Assembly (NCBI GenBank): GCA_016785225.1
Contig: JAFBJZ010000512.1
Span: forward strand, 4,315,001 to 4,379,000
Direction: 5' to 3'
DNA from: Psettodes erumei
Lineage: Eukaryota; Chordata; Actinopteri; Pleuronectiformes; Psettodidae
DNA length: 64,000 bases
The notes below the pieces were generated by a model. That model was not told the origin of the DNA. It did no database searches and saw only the letters and a program-made list of their open reading frames with translations. Shown here in pieces: positions 62,101 through 64,000 of this stretch. Position 1 is the first letter of the stretch; the number at the start of each line of letters is the position of its first letter. Both the position numbers and the translations under genes were made by a program.

Positions 62101-63439
62101 ACAACGTGAGTGCGTTGTCGAGACGTGTCGGGCTTGAAGCTTCGTGTCAAGAAATCCTCTCCTCGGCACCAGGCCAGTTTTAACAACGTTTTTTTTTTTT
62201 TTTTTTGGCCTCGCTGCAGGTACATGGACTAGACCAAAAGACGTGGGACGGGGTCACCGTTGTTAACATCGACATTGCTGACAGAAGTGCAGTACGCGCG
62301 AAGGTGAGAACTCAATCTTTGCGCGTAACTGCGGATACGAGCACAGGTTTCTGGTCCGATTTCCGCCCTCAGTAGCTGAGTGGAATTGCGTAGACACTAG
62401 CACATCAGCGTCGATGTCCTGTCGATTCATTCTGTAGGACTACAAGCCTGCCGAAGATCCAGCCATCTTTAAGTCCAAGAAGACGGGAAGAGGGCCTCTG
62501 GGACCTGACTGGAAGGTACGACGCCACCTGTTCCTCTTCGACGGGTTTCGCTCCATTAAAGAAATCTATTGACCGAGTCTAAAGTTTTTGCTGTTGTTTT
62601 TTTTTTTCTTTCCCTCTCCCGTATTTGTGTTTGCAGGAAGAACTCGCAAACGACACCGCCTGCCCGCGCATGTGTGCCTATAAGCTAGTCAGCGTCCACT
62701 TCAAGTGGTTAGCACTACAGAAACATGTAGAAAACATGATTCAAAAGGTACGAAATCGTTGTCTGTAAATTTATTTAGAATTCGAAACGGGGATTTTTAA
62801 AAATATCTGTCGCCCTCCTGTGGTCGCTCTGCGAATTTCCGCAGAAGAAGAATGCGTTTTGGTTTGAGCTGAAACCCCACACAACGCTAGACTTCATATA
62901 TCTCCCCGTACTGTCGTCTCATCTTTCCGTCTGTTTTGCGCCCAGATGGAGCTGCGTTTGTTCACCAACTTCCACAGACAGCTGTTCTGCTGGATCGACG
63001 ATTGGATCGATCTGTCCATGGAAGACATCCGACGTATGGAGGAAGAGACGAAGAAGGAGCTGGATGAGGTGACCGAGCACAGCGCGCTGCACCGCTCATT
63101 AAGACAAGAAACCTTTCGGACTGACACGAAAAAAAAAAAGATATTTGCTGTCAAACTGCTGGAAAGAATAGCTTTTCCACGTAATCGGTGAACGGATTCG
63201 ACGAGGAGGAGCAAGCATCAAGCTGATGCAAAAGCGATATTTTAATGTCGCTCTTTAGTAAAAAAGAAGGAGGAAAAAAAAAAGCAACAGCAGGTCACTT
63301 TAAACTGCAGCGGGCAGAATGTTGCTGTTGTGAATGGAGCTGGTGTCAGGTCAGACCACACTCCTCTGTAACATGTCTCTCTGTGTCGCAGATGAGGAAG
63401 AATGATGAAGTCAGAGGCATGTCAGGTGATGACAACTGA
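58043..63439 (+). CDS. pitpna: Phosphatidylinositol transfer protein alpha, complete gene
   Basis: Cytosolic START-like protein that exchanges PI and PC between membranes and supplies PI for phosphoinositide signalling. Coding exons: 58043-58059, 59594-59624, 61336-61481, 61602-61693, 61868-61875, 62031-62105, 62220-62303, 62438-62515, 62637-62747, 62946-63068 and 63392-63439. All are GT-AG with matching phases and total 270 aa, the usual family length. Diagnostic segments: GQLYAVAEASKSETGGG, GEKGQYTHKIYHLQSKVP (contains the Thr and Lys that contact the inositol headgroup; HLQSKVP fits alpha rather than beta), WNAYPYCRT, ETWHKPDMG, FKSKKTGRGPLGPDWK (conserved regulatory Ser) and TNFHRQLFCWIDDWIDL. 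Unusually, the membrane-docking Trp-Trp pair reads Trp-Leu (FKWLALQ). Synteny with slc43a2 and myo1c also supports alpha. Confidence 0.96.
58314..58352. repeat. Perfect inverted repeat (17-bp arms, 5-nt loop)
   Basis: The left arm AAAAAAAGCACCTACGC (58314-58330) and right arm GCGTAGGTGCTTTTTTT (58336-58352) are exact reverse complements around the loop TTTTG. It lies in pitpna intron 1. Its form recalls a rho-independent terminator, but the context is nuclear and intronic. Confidence 0.95.
58895..58926. repeat. (TG)n microsatellite
   Basis: TG run in pitpna intron 1. Confidence 0.95.
59103..59132. repeat. (CA)n microsatellite
   Basis: CA run in pitpna intron 1, about 180 bp after the TG run and in opposite sense. 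Confidence 0.95.
59625..61335 (+). other. pitpna intron 2
   Basis: A 1.7-kb intron with T tracts near 60470-60481 and 60913-60931 and no recognised gene. The acceptor is preceded by a CTCTCCC-repeat pyrimidine tract. Confidence 0.7.
61868..61875 (+). CDS. pitpna: 8-nt constitutive microexon of pitpna
   Basis: The eight bases TACTCACG lie between the acceptor GACGCAG and the donor GTAAGT. They are needed to restore frame between exon 61602-61693 (ends phase 1) and exon 62031-62105 (starts phase 0), and to encode the family segment CRT-ILT-NPWMKENF (human CRTVITNEYMKEDF). Skipping would shift the frame, so it must be constitutive for a functional protein. Confidence 0.85.
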
Positions 63440-64000
63440 TTGAACTGATGGGCTAAGCCGGTGAGTATTCAACTACTGTATTTTATTTTCTTTAACTGTC
63501 GGATTTAGAATTTCAGCAAGGATTAATGGTCCTTTTTTTTTTTTTTTTCTTTAGTTTTCCTCTTCAGGTCCCTTTCTGATACAGGAGGAGTTGACTTCCT
63601 TCTGCAAGCTCCGAGTCTTGAACACTGGACCTAGAACAGCCCGGTGGGCGTAATCAAGAGCTCCATACTTACATCGTCATAAAAATTTGCTCTTAATGAG
63701 ATCTCATTTTTGTAAAGCATATACGTGTATTTATGTACTGTACTACATCAACAAATACAGCAGCTTTTTGTTTTGTTTTTTAGAAGAGACGGCGTATGCA
63801 GTTTTGGGAATCGGCGTTGGCGATAAGACGTTCTTGCTTATGTCAGTTTGGTCCTTTTTAAACTATAAAACATTGGAGAACAGCCGTGGATACTATTTCA
63901 ATGCATAATATTTGGGTTTTGTTTTTTTGTTGTTTTTTTTTAAATTTTGAGTACGTATTTTTCATTTCTTTGCCACGTATTGTTTACGAACCAGAGTACG
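63440..64000 (+). other. pitpna: pitpna 3' untranslated region, running off the window
   Basis: Non-coding sequence after the TGA (63437-63439). A strong donor GTGAGT at 63461 and a T-rich tract ending CTTTAG (63554) or CTTCAG (63568) suggest a spliced 3'UTR. No canonical AATAAA was found before the window ends, so the transcript probably continues. Confidence 0.5.

Noticed and set aside
62946..63191. Read-through form of the pitpna exon ending VTEHSALHRSL...
   Set aside because: The frame runs past a usable donor (63069), while the exon at 63392 restores the normal family C-terminus. Intron retention only.
58043..63439. pitpnb instead of pitpna
   Set aside because: The MLIKEF start and CWID segment have beta-like touches, but HLQSKVP, the C-terminal VRGMSGDD type and synteny with slc43a2 favour alpha.

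Overview
The window is vertebrate nuclear DNA, almost certainly from a teleost fish and most likely a percomorph. Coding sequence is broken into many short exons with GT-AG introns, often only 100-600 bp. CA/TG and GA microsatellites are very dense. Several interspersed fragments look like common teleost repeats. No single ORF is a whole gene. The genes were found by joining short exon segments whose phases, splice sites and protein similarity agree with vertebrate families known from memory; no database search was possible.

Three protein-coding genes lie in the same orientation (+). (1) Positions 6584-29994: myo1c, the class I unconventional myosin Ic. It has 31 shared coding exons plus two alternative first exons (6584-6601 and 11853-11948), giving 1040 or 1066 aa. 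(2) Positions 38533-53205: slc43a2, the LAT4 neutral amino acid transporter. It has 13 coding exons plus an optional 18-nt microexon, giving 571 or 577 aa. Two candidate promoters lie upstream, and the 3'UTR is about 4 kb. (3) Positions 58043-63439: pitpna, phosphatidylinositol transfer protein alpha. It has 11 coding exons, one of them only 8 nt, giving 270 aa, and probably an intron in the 3'UTR.

Layout: 1-6300 is gene-free flank with microsatellites, a 19-bp-arm palindrome and a degraded repeat. 6300-30650 is myo1c. 30650-35300 is intergenic, with a repeat and two weak orphan-exon candidates. 35311-57240 is slc43a2 from promoter to poly(A) signal. 57240-58042 is a short pitpna promoter region. 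58043 to the end is pitpna. The block corresponds to human 17p13.3 (SLC43A2-PITPNA-INPP5K-MYO1C). The order differs: myo1c lies upstream of slc43a2-pitpna, and INPP5K was not found.

The genes are not an operon. Two products act at phosphoinositide membranes: PITPNA moves PI and PC between membranes, and MYO1C binds PIP2 through its tail. SLC43A2 is a plasma-membrane transporter. Their adjacency is best read as conserved synteny. The most notable points are a Trp-to-Leu change in the membrane-docking Trp-Trp pair of pitpna, the slc43a2 microexon next to a TG-repeat splice donor, TG repeats abutting several myo1c splice sites, the alternative myo1c N-termini, and a perfect 17-bp-arm hairpin in pitpna intron 1.
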